In this document: piece after piece, positions 48,433 through 58,003 of the stretch
Layout: each line of letters begins with the position of its first letter
Numbering within the stretch: position 1 is the stretch's first letter
Assembly: GCA_029204225.1 (NCBI GenBank)
Contig: MU831950.1
Coordinates: 30,996-94,995, forward strand
DNA length: 64,000 nt
Reading direction: 5' to 3'
DNA from: Diphasiastrum complanatum
Taxonomy: Eukaryota; Streptophyta; Lycopodiopsida; Lycopodiales; Lycopodiaceae
Program-made: the position numbers and the translations under genes
The notes under the pieces: generated by a model
What the model saw: the letters and a program-made list of their open reading frames with translations, nothing else
The model's database searches: none
Told to the model about the DNA's origin: nothing

Positions 48433-49110
48433 GTTATATATCGTGCATGCACTTAGAAGACGTGGCATGGAACTCTGAGGTTAAGTTAGACTTTTATCGC
48501 TCACATTTCTTGGAGTTGGATGCTATTGGTATACCAGTATTTCCTCTGTACCTGAATAGTGGTCTCTTACACTGTTTATGATTCACATTGGGACAGCTCC
48601 GTGTTTCTTCACATCAGTTGTGTGTGGAGACGGGACGTTTTCAAGGCATCCCACATGAGAGGAGGATATGCCAGTTATGTACTTTAGACAAGGTGGAGTC
48701 GGAGGAGCATCTTGTCTTCAGGTGTCCTATTTATTATGAGATCAGAGGGCGATACCACTGTTTGTTTTGGGATTCTTTGGTCACATTATGCTCTCTTGTT
48801 TCTTATGATGACCCACGCTGTGTGGCTCTGATGATCCGTGAGATGTTCCTTCTACGTTGACGCATCTATCAACATGATCAACATGGTGATTCCTAGCCAC
48901 AATTCACATCCTTTTTCTCGAGGAGACGATCTCGAGCATCCCTTGAGAGCAGTACAATATATGAGGATGAGAGACATCCCATTTCATGACCAGCACGACA
49001 CTTGGAGACAGCGTATAGTGTTTCGACCGAGAGATGGTCATAGACCTCTACAGACTACACACACTCGTATGAGACAACATGCTTCCGCATCACCCTTAGG
49101 GCTATGACGT
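48433..49110 (+). pseudogene. LINE fragment 1, C-terminal zinc-finger part
   Basis: The frame 48588-48860 has the cysteine-histidine block CQLCTLDKVESEEHLVFRCP, typical of the C-terminal end of LINE RT proteins, preceded by ETGRFQGIPHERR. Weaker coding continues to about 49110. It is probably the far end of the LINE whose start lies at 43255-43795, separated by copia G. Confidence 0.8.
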
Positions 49111-49376
49111 TCTATCCGTTCCTATTTCAGTAGACTTTAGACATGTAGTATATGTTATGGATACATGTACATTTACTGATGATCATCGTAGCACTATATC
49201 ATTGTATCAGCTGTAGTATCTTATCAGTTATGCAGAGACTTTATTTATTTTTTATTCTAGATTATTTTGAGTTTTCTTTTGGAGACATATCCATGCTCCT
49301 CAGAGACTATCACACTTGAAATGTAATAATTGGTCTTGTATGCTTTTTTGCATTCAAAGACTATAAAGTTAGTTTC
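49111..49376. other. LINE 3' tail / spacer
   Basis: AT-rich, non-coding. It may include the LINE 3' untranslated region; no clear poly(A) end or target duplication was found. Confidence 0.4.
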
Positions 49377-49391
49377 TTTCTTTCTTCTTCT

Positions 49392-49462
<71 letters not shown>
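49377..49462. repeat. (TTC)n(CT)n microsatellite
   Basis: A short TTC run grades into about 67 bp of pure CT, immediately upstream of LINE K. Confidence 0.97.
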
Positions 49463-49464
<2 letters not shown>

Positions 49465-49466
49465 CT

Positions 49467-50054
49467 ATGGTTCCTCCTCGCGCCAATGCTGGTTGCCGGC
49501 CCTCTCGCTCTCCTACCCTCTCTGCCACCTCAACCCCCCCCTCGCTGATTCCTCACCCCTCCTCGCTGATTATCCACCTACCCTCGCTGATTCCACACCC
49601 CTCGCTATGGTTCTACCCTCCCTCACTGCTCGCTGAATGCACACCCCCACTCCTCGCCGAGGGCCCACCCTCCCTCGCTACAGCTCCGCCCCCCCCGTTC
49701 TGCTGTCCACTAATGTGGCGTGGCAGGCAGCGCTGCCGGCTGACTTGTCACCAACCCCTGCCACGCAGGCAGAGCAGCCTGCCTATGTGGCAGCAGCTGC
49801 CCGGTCATGCCCGCCGATTCCACCATCTCCTGCCCATTATCTGTTTCACTTCCCTTGAGAGTCGTCGAGATGCTTTGCGGTGTAGAGCTAAGCTACGTGA
49901 TACCACCATCTATATGGATGACGACCTCACATATATCCAGGTGGAGGAGAGGCGTAAGGCCTTTCAGGCAGCCCGCGAGTCCGGCAGACGAGTCATTTAT
50001 CGAGATGGACGAGTGCGCTTTCTTGACAGCGCTCCTAGCAGCTCTCAGTGCTAG
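49467..50054 (+). CDS. LINE K ORF1-like frame
   Basis: 195 codons. The first 130 residues are Pro/Ser/Leu-rich low complexity. The last 65 resemble the C-terminal domain of LINE ORF1 RNA-binding proteins: LRDTTIYMDDDLTYIQVEER and RKAFQAARESGRRVIYRDGR. It stops at TAG 50052-50054. ORF1 coats the element RNA. The N-terminal RNA-binding fold is not recognisable, so this may be partial or frame-shifted. Confidence 0.65.
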   Translation: MVPPRANAGCRPSRSPTLSATSTPPSLIPHPSSLIIHLPSLIPHPSLWFYPPSLLAECTPPLLAEGPPSLATAPPPPFCCPLMWRGRQRCRLTCHQPLPRRQSSLPMWQQLPGHARRFHHLLPIICFTSLESRRDALRCRAKLRDTTIYMDDDLTYIQVEERRKAFQAARESGRRVIYRDGRVRFLDSAPSSSQC

Positions 50055-50099
50055 GGATTTGGGGTCCCCGGGTTCGGGAGTGCCCCAGGGCCCCATCCA

Positions 50100-50690
50100 C
50101 CCCATCACCGGATCGGAGTATGGAATTGTGATGGTATACACTCATCTTCCAATGCACGTTATATATGGATTCGTATTGTTGGACAAGATATTGGTTTGGA
50201 CAGGGACCTCTTTATGGCGGCCTGTTATTTTCCTCCAGAGTCTTTGTCCTTTGCTGAGGGCACAAGTTCACCCTACCTTGATTTATCGCCGGATATCATT
50301 CGATTCGCAGAGCGGGGGCATATTTTCCTCACTGGGGATTTTAATGCTCGGACCTCATCACGGCAGTCAGAGTTTTATGCATCACCGACCAGCTCTGCGT
50401 TCATGCCCTTGACAGCGATGATATGGGAGTTACCCGGGTTTCAGAGGACAGCTTGGGACCTATTAACCCCTATGGTGAGCATTTATTGCAGTTTGGAGAG
50501 GCCCATGAGTTAGCCATTTACAATGGCCTAACTTGCTAGCCAAACTCTGGCAGTTATACTTGTTATCCTCATAGTGGTGGACATAGTGTTGTGGATTATC
50601 TCATGGGATCACCATCTTCCATACCTCTCATCTCTGATTTTCATGTATCTCCCACCACTCTCTCTAATCATTCTTTTCTCTCCTTCGCTA
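50100..50690 (+). pseudogene. LINE K endonuclease
   Basis: A frame around 50196-50513 reads LFMAACYFPPE and HIFLTGDFNARTSSRQSEFY, the catalytic GDFNAR block of the endonuclease. Later GHSVVDYLMGSPSSIPLISD (about 50573-50635) matches the C-terminal end of the domain, in another frame. At least one frameshift lies between. It nicks target DNA in intact elements. Confidence 0.85.
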
Positions 50691-51139
50691 TCGGCCGCCT
50701 CCCACCTCCCCAGCCATCCTCACATCCCCTGCTTACACGTGCACCCAGGTATACATTCAGTTCTCTCTATACGCCAGTCTACCAGGAGTTTCTAGCCTCA
50801 TTACTCCATTCCTTTCCACACGATAGTACAGTCGAGACTCAAGTTGCCCTTCTTAGCACCTCTCTTCATACCGCTGCTTCCCTAGCTTTTCCATCTAAGC
50901 CCCATAAAGGCAAACACACACGTTCCTCATCGCTACGGCCTCTACACCCCCCGCGGTATGATGCCGAATGTCGCTCTCTTCATCACCTTGTGACCCACGT
51001 CCGTACCCATGAGCCTCACCTCCTCCGCTCCGCTAGACGCTCTTACCATCGCACACTCCACCGGAAAAAGCGTGCCTATGATGATTCTTAAGGAAAACAT
51101 CTTGTTGACCTTCTCTTCAGTTCCTTCTCATTTCCTTTT

Positions 51140-52170
51140 GGCGTGAGTTTATTCCTCGTGCTCCACCACCTCTCCTGGATGACCTCCGCATATGGACCGA
51201 ATACGCTACCAACCTATATACCATAACCACTGACTCACCCATCTCTATCTCCCCACGCCCCTCTGAGTTCACCTTCTTCACCTCCGACATGGTACTTGCG
51301 GCCATCAACAACCATTCGTATTGGTTAATTTATCTCTTATCTCTTTCTGTACAAAATAACAGAGCGAAGTTCCATAAGGCTAGAGATATTGAGGACCTTG
51401 AATCTGAACTCCTAACCCATGCTTCCGACCTTCTTGCTCCCACACTAGCCACTCTCCTCAATTTCGCCGTTGTCTCTGGCTTCCCTCCATCATGGTGCAC
51501 CAACATCATCCACTCTATTCATAAAAATGGTGATCCCATGATTCCTGGTAATTACCACACCATCATGATCGGGCATGTTCTCACGAAGCTCTATGGTACC
51601 ATACTCCAGTCTGCAGTGAGTTCAGAAGCAGAAGTCAGGAGATTACATGCATTGGGGCAGGCAGGTTTCCGATCTCACTATTCTACCACTTACCATATTT
51701 TCACACTTCGAGCTTTGATTGAGGAAGCTAAGTACAGGAAAGAGAGGGTTTACTGCTGTTTTGTGGACTTCAGGAAACCTTTGATTCTGTACCACGCTCC
51801 CTGCTCATTCAGAGACTTTGTGACCTTGGTTTCTCCACATATATTGTTCTAGCAGTGATGGCTCTTTATGAGAAGGTCTTGGGATGTTTCCGACAGGGTA
51901 GTTGTCTATCTGATCACATTTGGAGCACCATTGGGGTGAAACAGGGATGTTTTCTCTCACCAGTTCTCTTTGGATTTTACATTGATGAGTTAGAGCGAGT
52001 CATCTTACAGTGTGGCGGGGCTGGTTGTAGACTTGGCACTATTCTGATTGCTATTCTCCTCTATGCGGATGATGTGGTACTAGTATCCCCGACCAAAGAG
52101 GGATTACAGAGGCAGCTAGATTGTTTACAGGGATTTTGTACCGGATGGGGATTGGGGGTGGACACTACAG
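51140..52170 (+). pseudogene. LINE K reverse transcriptase
   Basis: Blocks in order are: RDIEDLESELLTHASDLLAP, SGFPPSWCTNIIHSIHKNGD, NYHTIMIGHVLTKLYGTIL, QAGFRSHYSTTYHIFTLRAL and KERVYCCFVDFRKP. After a frameshift come IGVKQGCFLSPVLFGFYIDE and the catalytic LLYADDVVLVSPTKEGLQ. The FADD/YADD box is intact. The thumb and C-terminal zinc finger are missing after 52170. Confidence 0.92.
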
Positions 52171-52569
52171 GCAGGGCACACAGGGGGGGCCAGTGGCATA
52201 CCTACCTATGCCGACATGATGGAGGAGGCTCTTGATAGAGGGCAGAGTGATTTAGATGCCGGTCCGGCAGATGTTTGGATGCGTGCAGTACAAAGTCATG
52301 GCCGTTACTACGACAACACACCAGAGGAGGCACCAGATGACTTTGATTGCACAGATTGGGAGGCCATGCAGGGTCTACAGGGTGCACATGATGAGGCACG
52401 GGAAGAGGTTCAGGTTGATTCAGGGGTTGGTGCACAAGATGATTCAGAGGTTGGTGCACAGGATGATTTAGAGGCTGGTGCACAGGATGAGTCCCAGAGC
52501 CCAGAGCATTTGTATTCAGATGCCCAGCTGGACGACTTGGTTGCCACATTGGATTCAGAGGCCCAGTAG
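52171..52569 (+). CDS. Acidic protein fragment, unrecognised
   Basis: The frame is open from the LINE junction. It reads ASGIPTYADMMEEALDRGQS and VQSHGRYYDNTPEEAPDDFD, then an acidic region with three 8-residue repeats (consensus about VGAQDDSE, residues about 79-102 from ATG 52216). It ends at TAG 52567-52569. It could be the C-terminal end of a transposase or another TE protein cut by the LINE junction. I do not recognise a domain. Acidity and internal repeats suggest a disordered segment. Confidence 0.5.
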   Translation, partial: AGHTGGASGIPTYADMMEEALDRGQSDLDAGPADVWMRAVQSHGRYYDNTPEEAPDDFDCTDWEAMQGLQGAHDEAREEVQVDSGVGAQDDSEVGAQDDLEAGAQDESQSPEHLYSDAQLDDLVATLDSEAQ

Positions 52570-53490
52570 ATGCCGAGTGTCAGGGTGCCCCCATCATCTC
52601 TTGCCAGCATGCCATACATAGAGTCCCAGCCAGAGCAGCCGCATGAGGTGCCTACAGGTCCTCCAGCTCCTCAGAGGGTGTATGTGCGTCGCACAGCTCC
52701 TCCAATGCCACCGATGCCATTTAGGCCTGCAGCCCCTCCATCGCCATCCACTTCTGCAGCACCAGGTCTCCATGGCAGGCCACCATCTGTGCCCAGGTTT
52801 TCTCTTGCAGCGCCCACATCCACAGTGGCTCCTCCAGCTGTTCCTCCAGTGGCAGCACCCACTCCACATCCTCATCCTTTGGCAGCACCCACACACTGGC
52901 TCCCCCTTTGGCAGCACCCAGGATGTACCAGTACCGGCCACCGCAATGCCCCTTTCAGTACATATCGCCGCTGTACTCGCCTCCTGCACAGCCAGTTCCT
53001 CCACCTGCTGCAGCCCCACGGGCACACACTCCACGAGCTCATCCTCCTCACTCAGGTGCACAGGGAATTCCCTCTTTTGCTTCCCTATCCCAGCCGGCCT
53101 CAGCTTGGGCCCAGCCTAGCCAGCCAGGTGATTTGCATGGGGGTGACGAGGCATTGACAGCTCCTCTTGTCCGCAAGAGACCAAGAAGGCCCAAGGGTGC
53201 ACCGAACAAGAAAGGCAAGGCATAGAAACTGCCAGGGAGGACAGGACGACCACGCAGGGATCCAGGTACAGGTAGAGGTGCAGTATCATAGCCAGTTGGA
53301 GCAGGTGTTGTTGGTTTGGCCTGCTTGGGGGCTGATGCGGAGGCAGACTGGGATGATGCTACTGACGAGTCCTCCTCCTCGGACACACAGCCCATGCCAG
53401 TTCCAGACAGGTAGAGATATCGGCTGCGAGAGTCAGCTCGGGGCCCTGAGTTGTCTCCAGAGCATTCGTCTGAGTCAGAGCCAGAGCATT
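52570..53490 (+). CDS. Proline-rich, AT-hook-like coding region, unrecognised
   Basis: It directly follows the previous stop, with a Pro/Ala-rich disordered chain (TGPPAPQRVYVRRTAPPMPP). A frameshift near 52900 leads into a frame (52908-53225) ending with a basic tail RKRPRRPKGAPNKKGKA. Beyond a TAG another basic block (RTGRPRRDPGTGRGAVS) and an acidic tail (DWDDATDESSSSDTQP) remain open with stops until about 53490. The RGR/RPRR-type basic motifs are AT-hook-like, suggesting DNA binding. Function unknown; probably one disrupted gene of a DNA transposon. Confidence 0.45.
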
Positions 53491-54007
53491 GATTGTGGCT
53501 CCGTTGTTTTAGTTTCAGTAGTTTGGCTCCAGCAGACGGTCTACCATTGTACTCAGATGATTTTTCACATTATATACAGTGTTTGGCCTACATTATTTGC
53601 TGCACATTGTGCGTATGTCACTCTGTACATGTGATGCTGTATTTTCAATTTTATGTCGAATTCTATGTGCGTGTGTGAATCCTATTTTCATTTAATTTCG
53701 TTTGAAGTGAATGCTAGCTTCACATATATGCACCTACATCATGAGCACAACAATCACCCCTACACCCCAAACGACACTTCATAAACAGATGTAATACATC
53801 TGCATTTAAAAAAACTACTAAGATTGCATCTTACATGACCAGGCTCGCGTTGCACAAAAAACAACTATGTATATATTCAACCGTTGTATCAAGATAACAT
53901 CACATATACTGTCATTTTTTTAAGCAGCCATCTAGTTATTTGCTGCACCATAAAACATAGCAACAGTCTGCCACATACGGCTGGACCTTATCTATTCTAA
54001 ACATCCC
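53491..54007. other. Spacer between two convergent coding units
   Basis: AT-rich, no coding motif seen. It would contain the 3' ends of both transcripts. Confidence 0.4.
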
Positions 54008-54415
54008 TCACTGATCCTCCACCGACTCCTCGTCCTCGTCTGGTGCATTGTTTTGTCGCTCTTGCTCTGCCTCCCGGTTAGCCCGAGCTGCCTCCTGGTT
54101 AGCTCGACGTCTGGCCGCCCTTTCCCTGACCATGATGAGCTGCCGTCGTGTGAAATTCATTCCGATCTGCTCATCCAGATCCAGCTCGACAGCGGGGACA
54201 GGATCCACAGCGGGGCCGGGTGGCTCCGGTTCCGGATTTCTCTGTCGAGTCTGTCGCAGCATCTCTCGGATATCTGCCTCTTGCTTCCGATGTCTCTCGT
54301 TGTGCCTTCGGATATCTTCCTCAAGCTTCCTCCTGGCTTCGCCCTCGGGCTTCGGTGGTATGCGCTCTGCCATCTCGATCGACCTTCTCCTCACAACACC
54401 TTGGTCCTTGAACAC
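54008..54415 (-). CDS. Small charged coiled-coil protein, unrecognised
   Basis: The minus frame has possible starts at 54415 or, more likely, ATG 54373 (MAERIPPKPEGEARRKLEED). It reads IRRHNERHRKQEADIREMLR, a Pro/Glu linker (PEPEPPGPAVDPVPAVELDL), then RRQLIMVRERAARRRANQEA and an acidic end DEDEESVEDQ. It is intact at about 121-135 residues, highly charged and predicted helical. A minus-strand TATA-like GGATAAATAG lies about 165 bp upstream (near 54536-54545). It converges on the Pro-rich unit at 52.2-53.5 kb. No family recognised; it may be an accessory protein of a DNA transposon. Confidence 0.5.
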   Translation of the reverse strand: MFKDQGVVRRRSIEMAERIPPKPEGEARRKLEEDIRRHNERHRKQEADIREMLRQTRQRNPEPEPPGPAVDPVPAVELDLDEQIGMNFTRRQLIMVRERAARRRANQEAARANREAEQERQNNAPDEDEESVEDQ

Positions 54416-54535
54416 CCTCTCACAACACCCTGGCTCTCAAACAACCTCTCACCGGCTCTCGCTTGCTCTCTCACTGTCTATCACTAGCTCTCTCACAGCC
54501 TCTGAAAATGCCGACCACAATGGCATTGTGAGTGC

Positions 54536-54545
54536 CTATTTATCC
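54536..54545 (-). promoter_or_regulatory. Possible TATA box of the small charged ORF
   Basis: Minus-strand GGATAAATAG, a good plant TATA match at a reasonable distance from ATG 54373. Position-based inference only. Confidence 0.3.
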
Positions 54546-54825
54546 CCACAGCCTGATCGGCCATGTGGATCCCCATCATCCATCCATGTGCCTCTGTACC
54601 TGCCCCCATGTGATGCTCCCCCCCTGTGTTGGTCTCCCATTGGCCCCATGGTCTGCTCACCCACAGTGCCCATGTGCCACTGCCCCAGTCCCCTACACCA
54701 TGTACTGCACCCTTTTTTTTTACACCCAGTACCCCTTTTTTTTCCATTTTTTTGTCCATTTTTGGTAAGTAATAGGCAAAAAAAAATCATTAAATATATT
54801 AAAAAATAAAAAAAATATTAAAAAT

Positions 54826-54913
54826 GGTACCGCCCTGGTACCGCGGATCCCAGGGTGGTACCATACCGGCGGTACCACTGATATGGTACCGGCAGTACCA
54901 TACCAGCGGTACC
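54826..54913. repeat. Cluster of six GGTACC palindromes
   Basis: GGTACC occurs at 54826, 54837, 54857, 54871, 54885 and 54908, with near-misses between. The first 37 bp also form an imperfect hairpin (GGTACCGCCCTGG against CCAGGGTGGTACC). Such dense short motifs resemble the subterminal repeats of plant DNA transposons. Confidence 0.9.
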
Positions 54914-54924
54914 AGGGGGTACTA

Positions 54925-55095
54925 TGATTAATACATAGATAGATTAAAGTTATATCAATACATAATATTAAAGTTATATATGTATTATAATACATAACAT
55001 AATATTCTATTATACACTATATGTAAAAGTTATATAATATAATACATAATTATGTATTACATATATTATATAATATGTATTATATATATATCTAA
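54925..55095. repeat. AT-rich low-complexity block
   Basis: ATTATAATACATAAC-type words and TATATA runs. It separates the GGTACC cluster from the GGACGC cluster. Confidence 0.8.
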
Positions 55096-55104
55096 GGAAG
55101 CGGA

Positions 55105-55178
55105 TGGTGGACGCGCATCCGCGTCTGGACGCACCAGAGCTGGACGCGTCGGGGGTGCGTCCGAGGGTGGACACGTCT
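55105..55178. repeat. GGACGC cluster with inverted repeat
   Basis: GGACGC occurs three times and GGACAC once, plus reverse-orientation GCGTCC. Arms GGACGCACC (55127-55135) and GGTGCGTCC (55154-55162) are exact reverse complements. Confidence 0.85.
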
Positions 55179-55395
55179 GCCATTTTTCAAAAAAAAAAAA
55201 ACAAAAATACAGGCCCCTCGCTCACTCCCACATGCCCAAAAACAAATAAAAATAATCTTCCTAACCCTACCCCCCCGGAATTAATTATCAGAGAGTGTCA
55301 GGAACATACCTGCCCCCTCATGTTAAAAAAAACGAAAAAGGCACCAATTTTTTTTTGCAACAAACCTAACCATTGCCCATGCCTCCCATAACTAA
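55179..55395. other. Unassigned stretch
   Basis: Several A-runs (55188-55203, 55326-55345) and no recognised coding block. Confidence 0.4.
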
Positions 55396-55439
55396 GATGC
55401 CACAGAATCGGGCATGAAAGAGCAAACAATTTGTAATTT

Positions 55440-55668
55440 TGACCATAAAACTCTCTCTTGTGCTCTCGCTATCTCTCTCTCTCTGGCTAGAAGAGCAAGC
55501 ATCTGTGTCAGGCATATCCGTGATATGCTTTCTTGCTTTCCCGTGTGAACTAGTTTCCAGACGAGAACAAACTTTTGTGCGAGCTTTATCATCAGATGAT
55601 TCATCTCCACTTGAGATACTGAAGTGTTCTTGACTTTTAGGAATCCAATCTGTATCGTCCTCAAATGT
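55440..55668 (-). pseudogene. Acidic linker fragment, CLSY/DRD1-like SNF2 gene
   Basis: A minus-strand frame without stops over about 75 codons reads TFEDDTDWIPKSQEHFSISS, then GDESSDDKARTKVCSRLETS. It is preceded by a plausible acceptor (CATTTGAG/GAC). This Asp/Ser-rich composition with a DxDW motif resembles the linker ahead of the SNF2 domain in plant CLSY/DRD1-type remodelers. The link to the neighbouring SNF2 pieces is inferred from proximity and strand. Confidence 0.5.
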
Positions 55669-55691
55669 TTACGTTGCAAAGGAGCTTGTAT

Positions 55692-55919
55692 CTAAACTTT
55701 ACCGATCAAGTCAATTTCACTACTAAAACTAGCCGCATAACTAGGAATCACTTTAAAAAAGTCAGGCTTGTCTAGCCTAAGAAGATTGAAGAGCTCTTCA
55801 AAATTGTTTTGAGATACAGTACCTGACAACAAGACTCGACGCTTTGTTCTAATGCCCTTCGATTTTCCCTACCGCATAGTCTTGGTAGATATTTGCTTGT
55901 GTTCAGATCCATCTCCAAG
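55692..55919 (-). pseudogene. SNF2 helicase fragment with motif III (CLSY/DRD1-like)
   Basis: The minus frame reads GIRTKRRVLLSGTVSQNNFE and ELFNLLRLDKPDFFKVIPSY. This is the LLSGTxxQNN(F/L)xEL(F/Y)N motif III region of SNF2 ATPases; the QNNFEE-FNxLxLxxP form is closest to CLSY/DRD1. A stop upstream (MR*GKS) and a TAG at the end limit it. In plants this family supports RNA-directed DNA methylation. Here it is a short piece of the ATPase domain. Confidence 0.85.
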
Positions 55920-55954
55920 TAGGAGCCAGTAGGAGAAATGAATGCTTACTAATC

Positions 55955-56030
55955 AATAAGCAAAACTGTCATTCACCATAGGGAACCACAAGACCTACAC
56001 AATACTATGTCTTATATGATGAGATCGGTT
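55955..56030 (+). repeat. Dispersed repeat, copy a
   Basis: AAACTGTCATTCACCATAGG...CCTACACAATACTATGTCTTAT recurs at 58636-58682 (copy b). Part of it recurs at 57670-57700 (ACTATGTCTTATAGGATGAG). A related short repeat, TGCAAAGGAGCTTGTATCTA, links 55674 and 56933. Confidence 0.8.
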
Positions 56031-56145
56031 TAGGATTTTGGGATGAACTCCAATAGCAACACAGAAAGGAAACAAGAATTCTGTCACAGTTGCAGCAGAA
56101 CAAAATGGGATGATCGGATTGCAGGATGAGAATTTTTGAGAGCCA

Positions 56146-56277
56146 CTATTTGTGAGTTGAAGCCTTCTCAATCTTTTTCTCTGCATTTATTTCTGCCTCA
56201 AGGCGATAAACAAAGACCTTGTGCTTTTGACCAATTCTGAATGCTCGGGAAATTGCATGTCGTGCTACAGCAGGAAT
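56146..56277 (-). pseudogene. SNF2 helicase fragment with motif VI (CLSY/DRD1-like)
   Basis: The minus frame reads IPAVARHAISRAFRIGQKHK and VFVYRLEAEINAEKKIEKAS, the helicase C-terminal motif VI (ARxAISRAFRIGQxxxVxVYRL). It ends in TAG at 56146. In the protein this block lies C-terminal to motif III, yet on the minus strand it comes before the motif III fragment. Confidence 0.88.
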
Positions 56278-56507
56278 CCTCCAAATTTACTTTCCTCAGA
56301 CGACAAACCAATCTAAGGACAGACAGGGATCAATACATATCCCTGTCAATGAGGCCTCATGTTTTTTTTTCTTATTATTTGTACATGTCTTCTCAGGTAA
56401 TCCAAGTGCCTTATGCTGTCCGAGCATAAGTTTCAAAAAAATTGTGAAGTCATACCAGGCAAGTTTTCTAGAACTTCTCCTTTATACCAGTTAACAAAGC
56501 CTCCTTT

Positions 56508-56592
56508 ATCCAAGGTTCGTTATCCAAGGTTCAGATTTAGGGGATTATCATTTTGTACAGTTCATTATCCAAGGTTCAGGTCAACTAGATTC
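56508..56592 (+). repeat. Short repeats of GTTATCCAAGGTTC
   Basis: Three copies of (C)GTTATCCAAGGTTC(A/G) or CATTATCCAAGGTTC within 85 bp. Confidence 0.8.
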
Positions 56593-56889
56593 ACATTTTT
56601 TGCTTGAACAAATTTTGCCTTCAGTTTAGTTGGACTTGTTGCTGCTCTGGATGTTAAAAACATAGGATTTGAACTATGCTTTGGATAATCGAGGTATCTT
56701 TTGGGAAAGGAATTTTAAATATAATATTCTCCTGGGTAAGGGTGGTAGTGGTATAGTTGAGTGTATAATATATATTTCTGACAATTTGAGGTGCGGTAGC
56801 TCGAGCCTAAACACCATCACAAGAAATGGGGTTACATTAGAATAAATATGCTGAACTTCAATCATATTCAGAAAAGTATGAGCCTAGTG

Positions 56890-57530
56890 GAAGAGTCTTG
56901 AAATTGAGTATTCAAAAATGTAAACATACACTGCAAAGGAGCTTATATCTAAACTCTCTCTCTCTCTCTCAAGACCAGAAGATTTTTGGGAGAAGTATCC
57001 TCGTGTTCTTTGTGCGTGGGAAATGCCCTTCATCTAAAAAACTTTTAACCACGTTCTTCTCTACAGTTTTATGGGCATCATACAGGTTGTGTAAAGGAAT
57101 TGGCTTCGCTGCCCATTTCCTTATCTCGGACACCCAAGGAAGCTGCATGCCTTTTGGGGGCAGTGATCAATACCCTTTCATCTGGATATTTGGCCAGGAA
57201 GATTTGTAAGAAAGCAATCGTCAAGAAGGTCCTTCTAGTGCATGCAGATGATAGGAGTGGTTGTGTCGCCTTTATGTACTCAAGGATTTTACCACGTCAT
57301 TAATTGCTCCTTCTTCAAATCTACGTCAAACGTTTTTGGTGAGATTTCAGAGACAACACCCACTGATTTCCAATCAGTAGATTTTCCTGCCGAGGAAGTG
57401 AAGGTCTTGGAGTACCAAGAAAAAGTGGAGCTAGACTATGCAGAATGGCTTGAAGCTGAGAAATATGTTGAGACCCAACGTAGTGTGTTCAAGGATGCTG
57501 AAGAGCTTTCAGAAAGGTGCTGGATATAGA
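56890..57530 (+). other. Open stretches of an unrecognised plus-strand gene fragment
   Basis: 57100-57303 reads ASLPISLSRTPKEAACLLGA, then KICKKAIVKKVLLVHADD. A second frame to 57529 reads DFPAEEVKVLEYQEKVELDY and AEWLEAEKYVETQRSVFKDA. Both look protein-like, but I cannot name a family. It may be another captured exon in this mosaic region. Confidence 0.35.
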
Positions 57531-57648
57531 GCTCCTGGAGCTAGGCAAACTTCAAGATCAAGCTATGCAAGCTGCTCGAGCTATGCTTGACCACATAATT
57601 TTCTTGGATACATGTTTCCAGTGATGTTTACTATCTTGCCTCTCTAAG

Positions 57649-57672
57649 CCTAAACCCTAAACCCTAAACCTA
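57649..57672 (+). repeat. Short interstitial telomere-like repeat
   Basis: CCTAAACCCTAAACCCTAAACC, about three units of the plant CCCTAAA telomere repeat, with degenerate units again near 57764-57783. Confidence 0.9.
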
Positions 57673-58003
57673 CACACTACTATGTCTTATAGGATGAGAT
57701 CGGTTTCTCCCCGGATGAACTTCAACAACTTACTAGTTACTTATGCTACAACTTCATCCCTGGACCCTAAACCTTAAACCCTGGCTGCAATACGCCGTCT
57801 CCTAGCAGCCCACTATCATCTTTGGAATGGCTGTATCACATTGTTGTCTGGAAAGTGTAGCACTGAAAATAGTTGGTAAAATCTATCAATTACACCGCAG
57901 TGACTGCTTGAATCAAGAAGTTCGTTTTTCCTCAAAAATATATTACATCTAGCACTAATTGGATTGAGAAAATGTGGCACGAGGATCCTCATTACATGTA
58001 CTG

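Larger units (their letters stand above)
49463..52170 (+). mobile_element. LINE K: ORF1 end, endonuclease and reverse transcriptase regions
   Basis: A plus-strand non-LTR element with recognisable ORF1 C-terminus (to 50054), apurinic-type endonuclease (about 50100-50690) and RT (about 51140-52170), separated by frameshifts. The 3' end is cut in the RT just after LLYADDVVLVSPTKEGLQRQ and the GWGLGVDTT block. The Cys/His C-terminus is missing and different sequence begins near 52171. The 5' side abuts a CT array. Confidence 0.88.

Noticed and set aside
52172-52179. CACTACAG as a CACTA transposon terminus
   Set aside because: These bases read through in frame with the LINE RT (GVDTT), as in the related LINE at 58.9 kb, so they are best explained as LINE sequence. 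No matching inverted end was found.
54048-54809. 253-codon plus-strand frame
   Set aside because: Cys/Ser-rich shadow of the charged minus-strand ORF, continuing into low-complexity sequence. The minus frame has the more protein-like composition and a TATA-like box.
57649-57672. True telomere or chromosome end
   Set aside because: Only about three CCCTAAA units embedded in other sequence; far too short.
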